Below, piece by piece: positions 21,681-32,508 of a stretch of 64,000 nucleotides of DNA. The translations under genes and the position numbers were made by a program. The stretch is from Zasmidium citrigriseum (Eukaryota; Ascomycota; Dothideomycetes; Mycosphaerellales; Mycosphaerellaceae). Positions within the stretch are counted from its first letter, which is position 1. Each line of letters begins with the position of its first letter. The notes under the pieces were generated by a model that saw only the letters and a program-made list of their open reading frames with translations, made no database searches and was not told where the DNA came from. The stretch spans positions 806,001 to 870,000 of the forward strand of contig NHNW01000013.1 of the NCBI GenBank assembly GCA_002786025.1, written 5' to 3'.

Positions 21681-22785
21681 ATGATGCGCAAGCCGTTGAC
21701 ATTGGTCGACACACGAAGCTGCCCTCGGGAACGTCTAGAAATGTCGGTGTGTTACAACCTCGACGCAAACCCCATGCTTAGTTTCTTGCAGTCGTCAGAG
21801 AAATCTCGAGAATTCAGCCTTCCTGCGACTTCCTGCTGAGCTTCGAAACCGCATTTATGAGGAAGTCCTAGCCAACAAGACAATTCACATCGGCCACTAT
21901 GCCTGCCCTCCTGACAAGACCGGCGCAGTCCGATTTGCGACCTTCTATCGTCGTGACCTCGATAACTACTTCGACTCTTTCGGCGATGAGAAACCTCTTC
22001 CAGACTCGTATCTCAAACTTTCGCACGCCATTTGTGAGGCCCAGGAGTCCGAGAGCTCCGTTTACGACCGCTGCACGAACTGCAACGTCCAGGATGGCTG
22101 TCAGTGGAATTCGCCGGCGAGATACGACAGCAGTCACGAAGGTTGCCTGGGCACTCTTCAAGACTTCGATGCACTCTGGCTGATTCCATCTTTGGATGGC
22201 TATCAAGATTCAACTTGTGACGAGGTCCGCGAGGAGTACTTGCAGAAGCACGAACGTCTAAGACGAACGCACATGGGCTCTAAGCTTCACCTTGATATTC
22301 TGGGGGTATGTCGACAGACTCATAAGGAGGCTGGACTACTGCCTTACCAGCTGAACACCTTTGCGTTCACGTGTGGCTTTACGATGGACAGGTTCATTTC
22401 TGAAAATTTGATTGCTGCACAGAAAGAGGCCATTGGAAGCATCCAGCTGGGTGGCTGGCTTCGTAGCCACAGAGCCAGGCGCGGTATCTCAACCGTACGA
22501 TCGGGGACGATTCTTTCACTCCGGAACCTGACTTCAATTGAGATTACCTTGCCGGATCACTTATCCGAACCCAACGACGGGGTACTTCAATTCTATGGCC
22601 TTAGTATTGGCACTGCGCGAGTACTAATCGCGAATACCCGAAACGACCCCAAAAGTTACGCGAGACGAGTCTGCGAAAAGATCGAGATGCAGCTCAACGA
22701 TGATTACGGGAAACGATCCACTCATTCAAATTCAAAGGCGGCGTTTGGCGAACCTGCATCGAAACGCCAAAAGACGGGGCAGTGA
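21681..22785 (+). CDS. 2EXR/F-box-like domain protein
   Basis: Second member of the divergent pair, about 353 aa. Exon 2 (from about 21792) clearly encodes FLRLPAELRNRIYEEVL, then GHYACPPDKTG and LDILGVCRQTHKEAGLLPY, the usual 2EXR/F-box-like core with a conserved R(Q/H).H.EA helix. The C-terminus ends basic and disordered (SKRQKTGQ), possibly a nuclear signal. Exon 1 is less sure: ATG at 21681 with a GTGTTA donor at 21749 keeps the frame but makes the intron only 43 nt. The stronger GTGTGT donor two bases earlier breaks the frame. Its 3' end lies 138 bp from the convergent P450 gene. Confidence 0.75.
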
Positions 22786-22923
22786 TTGCAGGTGTCTCGT
22801 CGCATACGCACCCTTCGCATGATGGACGCGGCCACATATCGCATGAGGTTGTCACAAGAGGTCAAAGAGCAGTTTATGATTGAGATGGGGACTGTTGCTA
22901 TGAGTTTCGACTCCTGGAAATGC

Positions 22924-24621
22924 TCAATACTGTCCATCATTACTGGACCTTTTCCTCATCTTCACTTCAACCTCGTCGCTCGGGAATTCCATGTCGGCGA
23001 GCTCGATGACCTTCGGCTTCTCATCAAGAGGCTGCAAGTCGTAGTTCGCGAATATGTGGCCCAACATCAACTTCATCACATGCACCGCGAAGAATCTTCC
23101 AGGGCAGGCATGTTTCCCCAGACCCCAGGCCAGGTAATCAGCGCTAGCTTGGACTGCAATCTTCTGTCTTGTCTCTTGTTCTTGTGACGAGGAGACGTTG
23201 GCTTCTGGCTGGTAGAAGCGCAGCGGATCGTAAGAGTCTGCGTTCTCCCCAAAGATCGATGTGTCGTGATGCATCTTGGTCACCAGCGAATGCACATGGA
23301 TCCCCTCGGGTAGGTATACGCCGTCTGGAGTGGTGACACCGCCGGGCTTGACGACTTGTCTGATCAGTCCTTGAGGCGTCAAGGGATGATATCGGAGTGT
23401 CTCCCTGATGACAGAATCAAGCTTGTCCATTTCGCGAATCTGTCGTGGATCGTCTGAGACCTGTGGGATTATCTCTGATGCTTCGGCCTCGAGTTGAGGT
23501 AGCAATGATGCTGCATGAGGCGATGAAAGAAGAGTGTGGAGGGTGGTACCGGCTGATATGGCGGTCGTGGCCGTGGCTGTCTTGATGTAAGCTTGATCCC
23601 CATTCGACGTCTTTTATATACTGACCGAAAGTATTGAACATGACCATCTTTCCTGCAATGTTTTGTGGATGTAGCTCCTTTGGATCGTGCTTCCTGGCGT
23701 TTTGATCGATGATCCACTGCATCATATCGTTTTCTGCAACCTTCTCTCCATTACGTACCCTGGCGAGTCTCTCTTTGATTCTCTCCTTGAACAGTGATGC
23801 CGCTCGCCATTCGAAGAACCTGGTGGGTAGAGCTGCAAGGCTCAAGAAGATGCCGCGAAACTCCTTGGGGATAATGTATCTCACCATGATGGTGCTGAAT
23901 CCGAATGCTTGCGTCCATCTATCGACGGCTTTCTTGTACTTCGGATCTCGACACATGGGAAGCCCGACGAAGATTCTGTTGGCGGCTTGGAATGAGACAT
24001 CGAGAAGGACCTTTTGCAGCTTGATGCTCGTCCACTCGTCTTCTCCGACGCTTTTGAGCGCTTCATCGAACGCTGCTTGGATCTCTTCGTACAATTGGTC
24101 GGAGACGTTCATGATCTGCCTGGTCAGATCCCGCCGGATCACGGTGAAGTCTCGAGCGGATTCTGCGGTCGGTCCGTGTGTGATGTAATTCAAGGCCATA
24201 AGGTCATCCAGAGTTGTGTTGCCGCTGATGACGGATTCAGGTTGCTGGGCGACCCAGGCGGAGTTCGAGGGTGGCAGCACGACGGCAAGCCAGAGCATGC
24301 CAGGGAGCACGAATGGCTTTCCATGCTTTCCATACTAGATGAGGCTTGATTAGTTCAAGTGTGCGGTGACCATGCCGAAAGTGTATGATGGCTTACTTTC
24401 TCATAACCTTCATCGAGCATCGAACGCCCGACGAAAAGTTCGCACAGACATGCTCGTAGTTTTGGGAAGAACTTTCGATTTCGAAGGCCAACCCATGGAA
24501 TGTCGGCAGGTACTCTTGATATTCTGATGAGCTGCAGAGTAAGGCTGATGCTCACGAGAAGTAAAAGACCTATACAAGATCGAACTGTATAGGTCAGAAG
24601 GGTGTTCGCAGTGATGTTCAT
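22924..24621 (-). CDS. Cytochrome P450 monooxygenase
   Basis: Heme monooxygenase of 528 aa from three exons (24621-24397, 24334-23626, 23576-22924; introns 62 and 49 nt). N-terminal anchor: SCIGLLLLVSISLTLQLI. The intron-1 junction restores EKYGKHGKPFVLPG, a standard substrate-recognition lead-in. I-helix region TATTAISAGTTLHTLL is formed at intron 2. ExxR: VIRETLRYHP. The heme loop is WGLGKHACPGRFFAVH with axial Cys about residue 469. The middle section (YITHGPTAESARDFTVIRRDLTRQIM) resembles P450s of the ent-kaurene oxidase/GA14-like or prenylindole-modifying group, though the CYP family is undecided. A TTTAAA sequence lies ~68 bp upstream of the ATG. Confidence 0.95.
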
Positions 24622-25027
24622 TGTCGTTGGATGTTGATTTGGAAAATTGTGGGATGGCCTATTGTCGCAAGCGTCGCGAAGGCCTCATTTTAAAGAAACA
24701 TCATCACTTCATTATCGCGGCTTTGAGGCGACACAATGCCTGTCCGACGTTGATTGTGAGGGAGAGTCATAGTCGTAAACGAATACGAAGCCAATCGCAT
24801 TCACTCGTTCCGTCACACTTGCCTCTTTGGGAAGTTGGAGGCGCGCTAGCGTCCTGAATTCGGCGAAGCACTGAGCATGTGGTCTGAATCGCGGCGAAGA
24901 ACGTCAAATTCGCAGTCAAAGCCTCAATGGCAATGCATTGATATTTCGCACTTTATCACACATTAGTGACATCCAATGCACTTTAAGCCTGGCTTCCTAC
25001 AATTTCTCGTCTCTCGGAGCATGTCGT
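24622..25027. other. Intergenic region
   Basis: Contains the P450 promoter and the 3' flank of the hydrolase gene; no coding frame supported. Confidence 0.45.
24689..24694 (-). promoter_or_regulatory. TATA-like box (TTTAAA)
   Basis: TTTAAA on the minus strand, 68-73 bp upstream of the P450 start codon at 24621. Confidence 0.3.
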
Positions 25028-26234
25028 CTACGCTGGCGTCATGCTCATGAAATCCTCCCCTGCCAGGAAACGATGGGCAATACCAAACAACACCTGTGAC
25101 CGAATGTGCTCCTGCACTGCATGTCCAATACGATCAACAGTCTTGTAGTTGTACTTCGCATCGGGGAAGTTTGCTCCAGTATCCCGGGGCTGTGTTCCGC
25201 ACATGGCAGGCCCGATCACAGGACTTCCGGGCCCGCAGAACGGCTGATCTTGCTCGCCGTCAAGAACGAACACTCGGCCCGTGAAGCCAGCACCGTTGAA
25301 AGGGAGGGCATAGACCGAAACAAATTGACCGACTGAGACGACGTCTTTGCGATCGAAGAACAGGTCGGCAACGGTGTCCTCGTAGTCGACCTGAGCTTTG
25401 GAGCCGAAGAAAGAGTTGGTGCGGCCTTGCTTGCTGGCGGTCGTGAGATAGCCGACTGGAAGAGTCGCGAATCGAGCAGGATCGACGACTTGAGCTGGCG
25501 CAGCCATGGCTAAGCCGACTCCCACGAAGCCCTTCTGAGGAGAGTTGGTGAAACCGGTCAGGACGAACTCGTCGTAGGCTTTGGGATATGCTCCAGCTAC
25601 TCCGGCTCCGAGTTGGGAGCCGTACGAGTTGCCAATCCAGCTCAGATGCTGATACTTTTGAGGCAGCTGGGAATTGCCAGCACGAATTTGCTGAGCAAGA
25701 TTGTTGTACAGCGCCATTCTAAGAAGTGTCAACATTGGGAAAGCTTTCTCTGAAAGGAGGGTTAACTCACTCGTAAGGAGCCTGAACGACAAGGACTGGA
25801 TCTGGATGCGACGAGCGCCCGTTGCCCAGTCGATCGATTGCCAGCGTCGGATAACCCTGAGCGTTCGCATACCGCACCCAAGAATACATCTCTGGCTTGT
25901 ATGCCTCGTAGTCGCTGCCAACGCCGCCCAAGGCCGACCAGGCACTCCGAGCTGCAGTGATGCTGTGAAAGAGAACCTGCAGCCTCGCATTGTTCGCATT
26001 TCTTTTCGTCGGGCTGCAGAATGTCCCCTTGATGGTTTGAGGACCGGAAGTCTGGATCGATGGCGCATTACTGTAGAAGGCGACGATAGCGTCGAGAGAT
26101 TGGTTCAGAGGGATGCCAGTGATATTTCTGTTGTCTGCTTGTCCAGAGAGCGTGAAAGTAACTTCCTTGCAATTGGAGTCTTCAGCAGCTGCAATAGCCG
26201 CTAGAGCCAATATCAATACCGCCTTGAAACCCAT
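25028..26234 (-). CDS. Secreted alpha/beta hydrolase
   Basis: Serine hydrolase of 384 aa from two exons (26234-25771, 25718-25028; intron 52 nt). Signal peptide: FKAVLILALAAIAAAED. The fold runs from TIKGTFCSPTK through LQVLFHSITAARSAW (oxyanion-strand region), PTLAIDRLGNGRSSHPDP and the nucleophile elbow GNSYGS (GxSxG). A candidate acid Asp lies in VFVLDGEQDQPFCG and the His in ...IAHRFL. The order matches fungal proteins of the AB hydrolase superfamily similar to tripeptidyl aminopeptidase-like or lipase-like enzymes. Substrate is unknown. Several Asn sequons are present (NITG, NQSL). A TATAAA box 67 bp upstream supports this start. Confidence 0.9.
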
Positions 26235-26300
26235 GTTGGCAGCAAAGAGTCATCCGAGATGCAAGAACAATTTCGAGAAGACGGGGATGCTACTACGTGC

Positions 26301-26306
26301 TTTATA
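26301..26306 (-). promoter_or_regulatory. TATA box
   Basis: TATAAA on the minus strand, 67-72 bp upstream of the hydrolase start at 26234. Confidence 0.45.
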
Positions 26307-26840
26307 GACGTGCTCTTAGTAGACGGCATATAGCTGTCAATACAACCCAGTTCTGCACGATGTGTTGGCATGAACCTTGGCTTGAGGCCAAAACGGGCTG
26401 CAGCGGTCCGTGATTCGCAGGCGTATCCTTGTCCGAGGACCTCGTTGAGCGCCAGGCTGTGGCATACTTCGGACTCGCATATGTACGTGCAAGCGTAGCG
26501 CTCAGGTCAGTGAGCTCGCACCAATGGAAAGTGAGAAAGTCGAGAAAGTATGCAGGTATGTGCCCGAGGTCCAAACCGCAATCATGTCATAAAGAAAGTT
26601 GTTCATGCACTCCCCGCAAGGCCGAGCATCAGCGATCAGGGATCAACATTTGAAATGCCCTACGATCCCTGGAGAGTCTTTGATATTCCAGGATGGTCTG
26701 CAACTCTAAGTCTCATAGCCTTTGCTGTAACTGCCGCATCGTCACCGCCACAACGAAGCCAAACGAACGCAGTCGGATCTTCCACTCGGTCTTGCCTCAA
26801 GACTATGCGTGCTCGAGAGTCGAGAAATGGACAACGCAGT
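26307..26840. other. Intergenic region, no supported gene
   Basis: Overlapping short frames on both strands, none with an ATG plus recognisable content. Confidence 0.4.
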
Positions 26841-28617
26841 CTACAACTGCAGATTGAGTATTTCAGAATGAATTCCACCCGTCGCGACGAGACGAACGCC
26901 ATCTACGATATGTCCAAGTCTCTCATAGTTGTTTTGTACGATCGCATGGAATTGTGAATACCAGTGCTCGCGAGCTTCTGCGCTTCGCCAATCCCACATA
27001 GAAATGAGTACTGCGTGCTCTCCCGGATCTGAACGCTTGTCCGCGTACTCAGAGTTGATGCACGTGCCAGCACTGCCTCTGCCAGCAACGACGTTGAGTA
27101 CGAGTGCAGTGTCGAAGTATCGTTCTGCGTGAATCCGTAGGAGACGCTTTGCCTCGTCATTCTCAGGCGTGCAAAAGGTGATGAGCTCGAGATGCTCCGC
27201 TGTCAGCAGAGAGATCAACGCATTAGTGCTGATAGTGAAGCTATATTGATGCAGAGGCCCGCCATCAATGTGATTAGAAGTTCCAGACCTCTGTAGTAAG
27301 GTGTTGCACAGCGCCAGTGGATCCTCCGGTCGGTCCTGGCGAGACCGCCAAACTGCCGCATAGTTAGCAACCTTCACAATCAACCCCAGAGCCAAATTTG
27401 GTACCTATAAACAACACCACGCCGTTTGCTTCACCGTGCCTTCGAGCCCAGTACAGGTCTTCACAGTCGTTCAAGGCTACGACGTCTTTCCGGAACTGCC
27501 GAAAACGTTTTAATGAATGTTCTGCTTCGTTGTCGGGTGCGTCCAAAACGCCAGCCTTGAATATCAAGCTAAGCGTGTCGACCATGGGCAACGAAGCATC
27601 TGATGCACCCTCATCATCCAGATACGTCGGGCAAGAAAACTGATTGATGGTTCCTACGGGATGGTAGCCACCACGCGGTTCTGGAAAGCCCGGCGCTTTC
27701 ACTCTGCGAGCCTCATAGTAATTCGAGCGCCAGGTTTCATCTTCTCCTGAAAGACTCATGCCGTTATCTCTACGAAAGACTGGCTTGACCGGGTTGAACA
27801 ATGTCACGGGCGAGAGTGGCGCTGAGCCCGCGTGCGTCGTGTACGTGTCTTGAGATTGTCCCAGCCAAGACTCCAGAATCAATGTACGTCTCAACACAAC
27901 GGCTTCAGATCCCCGTATGACTTCTTCCACAGCGGTTTGAGACGCATCACTCTTGGCGGATTCGCCACAAACAATTCCCAGGAACATTGCGGGCTGTGAG
28001 TCAAATGCGGCCAAGACGGCCGCCCTTCGACTAGGAGGAGAGTGGAACAGAGGGATGGCCATGGAATAGAGCTCGACCCAACTGCCGTGGGCATTCTGGT
28101 TACCCGTCGCTGCGATATCTTTGGTGAATGCAGCCCATGTTTGGTCAAACTGTCGGCGTCTGGGCGAGGCAGAAGCTTCATCAGCCACGGTACCTAGGTG
28201 GAACGTGAGCAATTCAACAGTACCACTCATTTGAAATGACTGCGGGGCTGTCCAGATTAAGCAATTACAGGTTGGGTTGGACTCCGATGTTGCGACCAGA
28301 AGGTCCAGCGCAGCCGATGCTTCGAAATCCTGCCATGCACGAGCAGATGGCAGCTCGACCAAGATGATTAACGAGGACTGGTCTTGAACTCCTCCGCAGT
28401 GAACCCGAGTCTCGGGCAAAGATGAGCAGTATTCAAGAGCTTTCCGAAGAAGGTTGTTTGACGGTGTGCCCGGCTCTAGGAGATTGAGGCCGCTCCTAAT
28501 CTTCAATTCTAAGACGGCGAGCACAGGTCTGTCGTCGTTGAGGGTCGCCGGAATGTTCCATGCCAGATTCCGGTGTGCTGGGAGTAGCTTTGGGGGGAAG
28601 TCTCGAATGGGGGCCAT
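26841..28617 (-). CDS. Unassigned protein with possible dimeric alpha-beta barrel repeats
   Basis: Not recognised. Two exons (28617-27405, 27352-26841; intron 52 nt) encode 574 aa. No signal peptide or membrane segment is evident. The pattern recalls repeated ferredoxin-like (ABM/EthD-type) units: VLAVLELKIRSG near the start, SLIILVELPSARAWQDFEAS, and later VELLTFHLG and AVLISMWDWRSAEAREHWY. In each, a strand is followed by a helix containing W..F or W..W. This is only a pattern-based suggestion. The N-terminus PIRDFPPKLLPA is Pro-rich. The transposon 324 bp upstream has separated this gene from its former divergent neighbour. Confidence 0.68.
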
Positions 28618-28933
28618 TTGGTGCCTCCGAAGATGCACTCCACCCTGTAGGGACAGGTTTGCAAGAGGGCTTGCCCATGAGGAGGCGAAGTGGCACAGTA
28701 TTAGTCTTCAGGCATCATCACTTGTCCTGTGGGGCCATACGACGTACCGCCGTGGATGACATCAGGCATTTGATCTACCCGGCGCCTCGCGCGAAAGCGT
28801 ATGTCGGTGGGTACAGCGCTAATGCTGCCGGAGAGCCTCGAGAGGAGACGAGAGGGAGGAATGATGTGGGGTTGGCCGTACGCGCCAACCCGATTGGAGT
28901 GCCCCACAGCCTGGCCAGGCTTTGCAGGTAATG
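28618..28933. other. Promoter remnant left of the transposon
   Basis: Sequence between the start of the minus-strand gene and the target duplication. It is not depleted in CpA/TpG, so RIP has not spread into it. No gene. Confidence 0.55.
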
Positions 28934-28942
28934 AAAGAAAGG
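28934..28942. repeat. Target-site duplication, left copy
   Basis: AAAGAAAGG, repeated exactly at 32244-32252. If the TIRs are aligned end to end, the duplication is 8 bp and the last G belongs to the element; otherwise it is 9 bp, the usual MULE length. Confidence 0.85.
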
Positions 28943-29002
28943 GTTATTTATAAACATCGGGCGCGGAAATTTTAAATATCGGGCAACACGTGACCAAATC
29001 CA
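28942..29002. repeat. Left terminal inverted repeat
   Basis: 61 bp starting GGTTATTTATAAACATCGGG and ending ...CGTGACCAAATCCA. It matches the reverse complement of 32183-32243 at 59 of 61 positions (differences at 4 and 14). It contains two copies of TAAA(C/T)ATCGGGC spaced by ~24 bp and a CACGTG palindrome, possible transposase-binding sites. Confidence 0.93.
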
Positions 29003-29899
29003 AAGCTTGGCGCAAATTTGATTTTCCCCTCATGCCCTATACCGCGATAACGAGGCAGTTTCATAATATATTTATATAAGAGCGATAACTAAGAGAAGTA
29101 TATATAAGAAGCTCCTTTAATTATGTAATATTTAACCGTAGCGTTGTAGTGTAGTAGGCGGAATCTAGTCTTAAATAAAGCTAGCTTTTTACAGCTAGCT
29201 TTAGCTAGCGCCTAATACTTAAATTGCTCTAAATCGTCGTTTACCGCCCTTTCTAGTAGTAGCTAATTAGAGGCCGAGAAACTATATATAATTATCGTGT
29301 AATTCTTGCGTTATAGTACGCGTCTTACGCGTTATTAGGCTAGAAGGGGGGTTAGCTAATCCGTTAATATAAGCGTACGAGTATCGTTAGCTATACCGCC
29401 TCCTCGTCTTCTCTATCTATTCTAATATAGTAGTATACGTTACTAGCTCTTATAGGGACGTCTAGAGGTAGTATAGAGGTAGTAGCCTAGCGCTAACCCT
29501 ACTACTAAAGGAGTTTAGCTATACGCTCGTTTATCTACGCCTACTACTATATAAAGGTAGCTATTTACTCGTTAATAGATAGCGTTAAAGCTACTACTAT
29601 AGGTACTAGCCGCGGTATCGCTCGTAGTATTACTCTTAGTATTATAGTCGTTAGCCGTTATAATAATAAGGTGCTATATTAATTCTAATAGGGCGTATTA
29701 CCTCTATAGCGGCACCGAGGGTTATAAGCTTATTAAGCCTTTCGATAGGTATACTTTCCGTACTAGTAGCTAGTACTATACTAATAAGAGACTATACCTA
29801 CTACTAGAGTTACTCGACGGCTACTCTAGCTCTCGATAGGGCGCTAAGACTTACTATTACGTCGAGTAAGCTAAGTAGACGATATATCGAGCTCTTTAA

Positions 29900-31990
29900 C
29901 GCTAGCTAGAGGTGTTACTTACCGTAGATTTAGATCTAGTCGCTCTACGAGCGTTAGCTCTCGCTAAGTCGAAGACTAGCTAGTACCTATAGCGTAAGAG
30001 CGTTATAGGCGTATAGAGCGCTTTCTTAATCGATTATAAGGGTTAAGGGTATATATAGAGGGTACCTTATTATTAACGCTACTAGGTATATACTAGAACT
30101 CTATAAAGTCTAATAGTAGAAGTATAGGCGGCTAGCTATAAGGTAGAGCGATAACGAAGGGTTCTAGCTTATAAGAGTAATTAATACCTATTATCTTCGT
30201 AAATACCCCTATATAGATAGATCGCTCGAAGTTAAGGTTAGTCTTAAGTTAATCTAGCTCGTACTATAGCTTTTACTTCTACGAGTAGACGAGCTTAATA
30301 CCCTTAACGGCTATAACGGTATTAAGAGCTTAATACTATAGCTTATCTACGAACTACGTTAAGGCGGTATTATAGGCGGTAGCGAGCGTAGATCGATATC
30401 GATCGATATAGTCGTTATAGAAAGGAGCTATCTTTATAAAGAAGGTAGAAACGTCGCTACGAGACGATTATAGCTATCGCTTTAAGCTAGTATAGGCACC
30501 TTTACTAGGCGAGCTAGTATCGTTTCCGTAGTAACGGAAGTTATTAGTCTACGCCTTTACGTACTTATCTTTATATACCTACTAGTACTTCTTAAGGTAC
30601 TTAATAGCCTTTAGCTAACGCTTAGACGTATCCTTATTATTAGAGGTTATACGCTTATTAACTTCGACTAGCCGAGCTAGCTTATCGACTTTATCGTTAG
30701 GCTTATCGTCCTTAGCGTCTATATTACCTTCGTTACGTTATACTCGCTCTAAGAGCTTACTATAGGCGTCGTCGAAGGCTACCTCTAAGCGAGCGTAGTA
30801 GTAGTTACGATAGAGCTTAAGAAACTTATCTATAAGCTTACTTAGTATATAGCGAGTACTATTATTATTCTTCTACTAGCTAAAGAGCTTATAGGCCTAC
30901 GCCTTAACGGCCGTATCTATATACTAGGTATAGAGTATCGTCTATAAGCCTAGAAAGACGTACTTAAAGGCGTTTATCGCGGCTTAGTCTCTATCGTAGA
31001 TAATAATATCCGGATTGTCGATATTATACTCCTTAAAGAGCGCCTTAAGCTAATTAAAGGCCTACTTATAGCCGTTAAACGACTTATAATCTATAAAGTA
31101 GTATACGAGTAGTAGTATAATACTAAGGCGAGTAATAAAGTTAAAGTAGAGTAAGGGGATACTATACTTATTTATCTTATAGGTATAGTCGTATATAAGG
31201 ACGTTATTATTAGCTAGGTAGATCGATATAAGCTTAGGGTAAGCGAAGAAGAGCGACTCGAGCCTATCCTCGTCGTCTATTTAGTACTTAAAGAAGTAGC
31301 CGTTATCTTCTATCTTACTAAGTACCCTATCGACTAGAGTCTTAGACTAGAGTACCTACTAACGAACCTTCGTATATATATTATATATATTACGAAGGGT
31401 TAGTACTATCTTATCGCCCTTCTTAATAAACTAGTCCTTTACTATCGCTCGAGCGACTTAAGAAGCTATACTATTCTTATAGTAGTTATATAGAAACTAC
31501 TATAGCTCGGCCGAGCGGTAATAACAGCGGTATAAAGGTAGGCTAATCGAGTCTATACTAGCGTAATTATAAGTTAATATAGTACCGTATAAGAACGTCT
31601 AACTACTACCCTAAGAGTCGTCCTTATCGATTACTTTTAGATTAATAGTAGCGCTATAGTCCGTCTTCTACGTTATCTTATTAGGCTTCTTAGACTTACG
31701 CTCTAGATAACGGTATAATATAAGGTACTTCTTAGATATACCCTTCGTATACTTTAATAGCTATCTATATAACTAGTCGCTCTTATTCCTCTTTACTCCG
31801 CTATTCTTAGACTATAAGAAGCCGTATTACTCTAAGAAGGCGTAGAGGTACTCGAAGGCGGCCTAATATAACTTAAACTCTTAGATATAAGGTACTAGAA
31901 TACCTCCTTTATTACCTTTATCGTTACTCTCGCCGTTAAGCTCGCCGTCGCTCTATAGGTTAGTTACTAGACTATTAGTATAAGAATTAA
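29900..31990 (-). pseudogene. MULE transposase destroyed by RIP
   Basis: One minus-strand frame reads as a transposase interrupted only by TAA/TAG codons at positions where Gln or Trp is expected, plus Tyr where Cys or His is expected. At the 5' end (about 31990-31500) is a FAR1/WRKY-GCM1-like DNA-binding region: AAFEYLYAF, KYTKGISKKY, then TDYSATI and YNYAS in place of the usual CP and HNH. At about 31330-30900 the MULE transposase core is plain: RLESLFFAYPKL, YDYTYKINKYSIPLL, EYNIDNPDIIIYDRD and AINAFKYVF. At about 30560-30450 the C-terminal FG..TTS..EG.H..LK..L.SS..D segment is seen as FRYYGNDTSS and SSRSDVSTF. Ends are approximate. No part can be expressed as protein. Confidence 0.85.
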
Positions 31991-32182
31991 TAGGCTTATA
32001 GAGCTACGATATCTATAAATTAAGCGCCTTATTATCTATTAACGCCTACGTAACGACGTTGTCGATAGAGACGTCGAGGCTAGCTATTATAGGGGGTAGG
32101 GATAGGGGTAGGAAGGAAAGGAAGAAGGTAGGAGGTTACTAGTAAATTTGGGTGGTGCGTCCCGGCGGCTATTCCCGCCCCC

Positions 32183-32243
32183 TGGATTTGGTCACGTGTT
32201 GCCCGATATTTAAAATTTCCGCGCCCGATATTTATAAATTACC
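32183..32243. repeat. Right terminal inverted repeat
   Basis: Reverse complement of the left repeat with two differences. Read from the end, base 14 is T where the left copy has C before A, i.e. a CpA-to-TpA change, the only RIP-type difference in the repeats. Confidence 0.93.
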
Positions 32244-32252
32244 AAAGAAAGG
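32244..32252. repeat. Target-site duplication, right copy
   Basis: AAAGAAAGG, identical to 28934-28942. Confidence 0.85.
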
Positions 32253-32508
32253 ACTCCTACACAAAAAGAGCCCATTACAATGCGATTGTCTAGGCTCATC
32301 ACATAGAGAATGGCATTCAAAACTCTTGACGAGCGCTCAAAGACCCGACAATATCCTCGTCCAAATATATGCAGAATGGATTTCCAACTTTCCTTGAACT
32401 CTCCATCGGATCTTCCAACCACACGAACCAAGAGATAGCAGGAATATCCTTTTTTTTTCCAAGATTCGATCACCCTACCAGCAATCGACCACCCCAAGAA
32501 CAGCAACC

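Larger units (their letters stand above)
28942..32243. mobile_element. Full-length Mutator-like element (MULE), RIP-inactivated
   Basis: A 3.3-kb cut-and-paste DNA transposon. It has 61-bp terminal inverted repeats with two mismatches, a flanking 8-9 bp direct repeat, and an internal minus-strand transposase relic with FAR1-like and MULE domains. From about 29310 to 32145 the sequence has almost no CpA or TpG (none in 30001-30480) while CpG remains common. That is the mark of RIP, the premeiotic C-to-T process of ascomycetes acting at CpA. Because of this, no frame of 60 or more codons survives in the interior. The outer ~120-150 bp (left) and ~100 bp (right) are not RIP-mutated. The element lies between two divergent genes, 324 and 257 bp from their start codons. 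Confidence 0.92.

Noticed and set aside
9909..28617. One large secondary-metabolite cluster spanning both P450s and the methyltransferase
   Set aside because: No polyketide, peptide or terpene backbone enzyme is present, and unrelated housekeeping-type genes intervene.
29060..32140. AT-rich isochore or centromere-like DNA
   Set aside because: It is bounded by TIRs and a target duplication, CpG is common, and a transposase frame can be followed.
28942..32243. hAT element, because the aligned TIRs give an 8-bp duplication
   Set aside because: The interior encodes a MULE-type transposase core; the duplication is equally well 9 bp.
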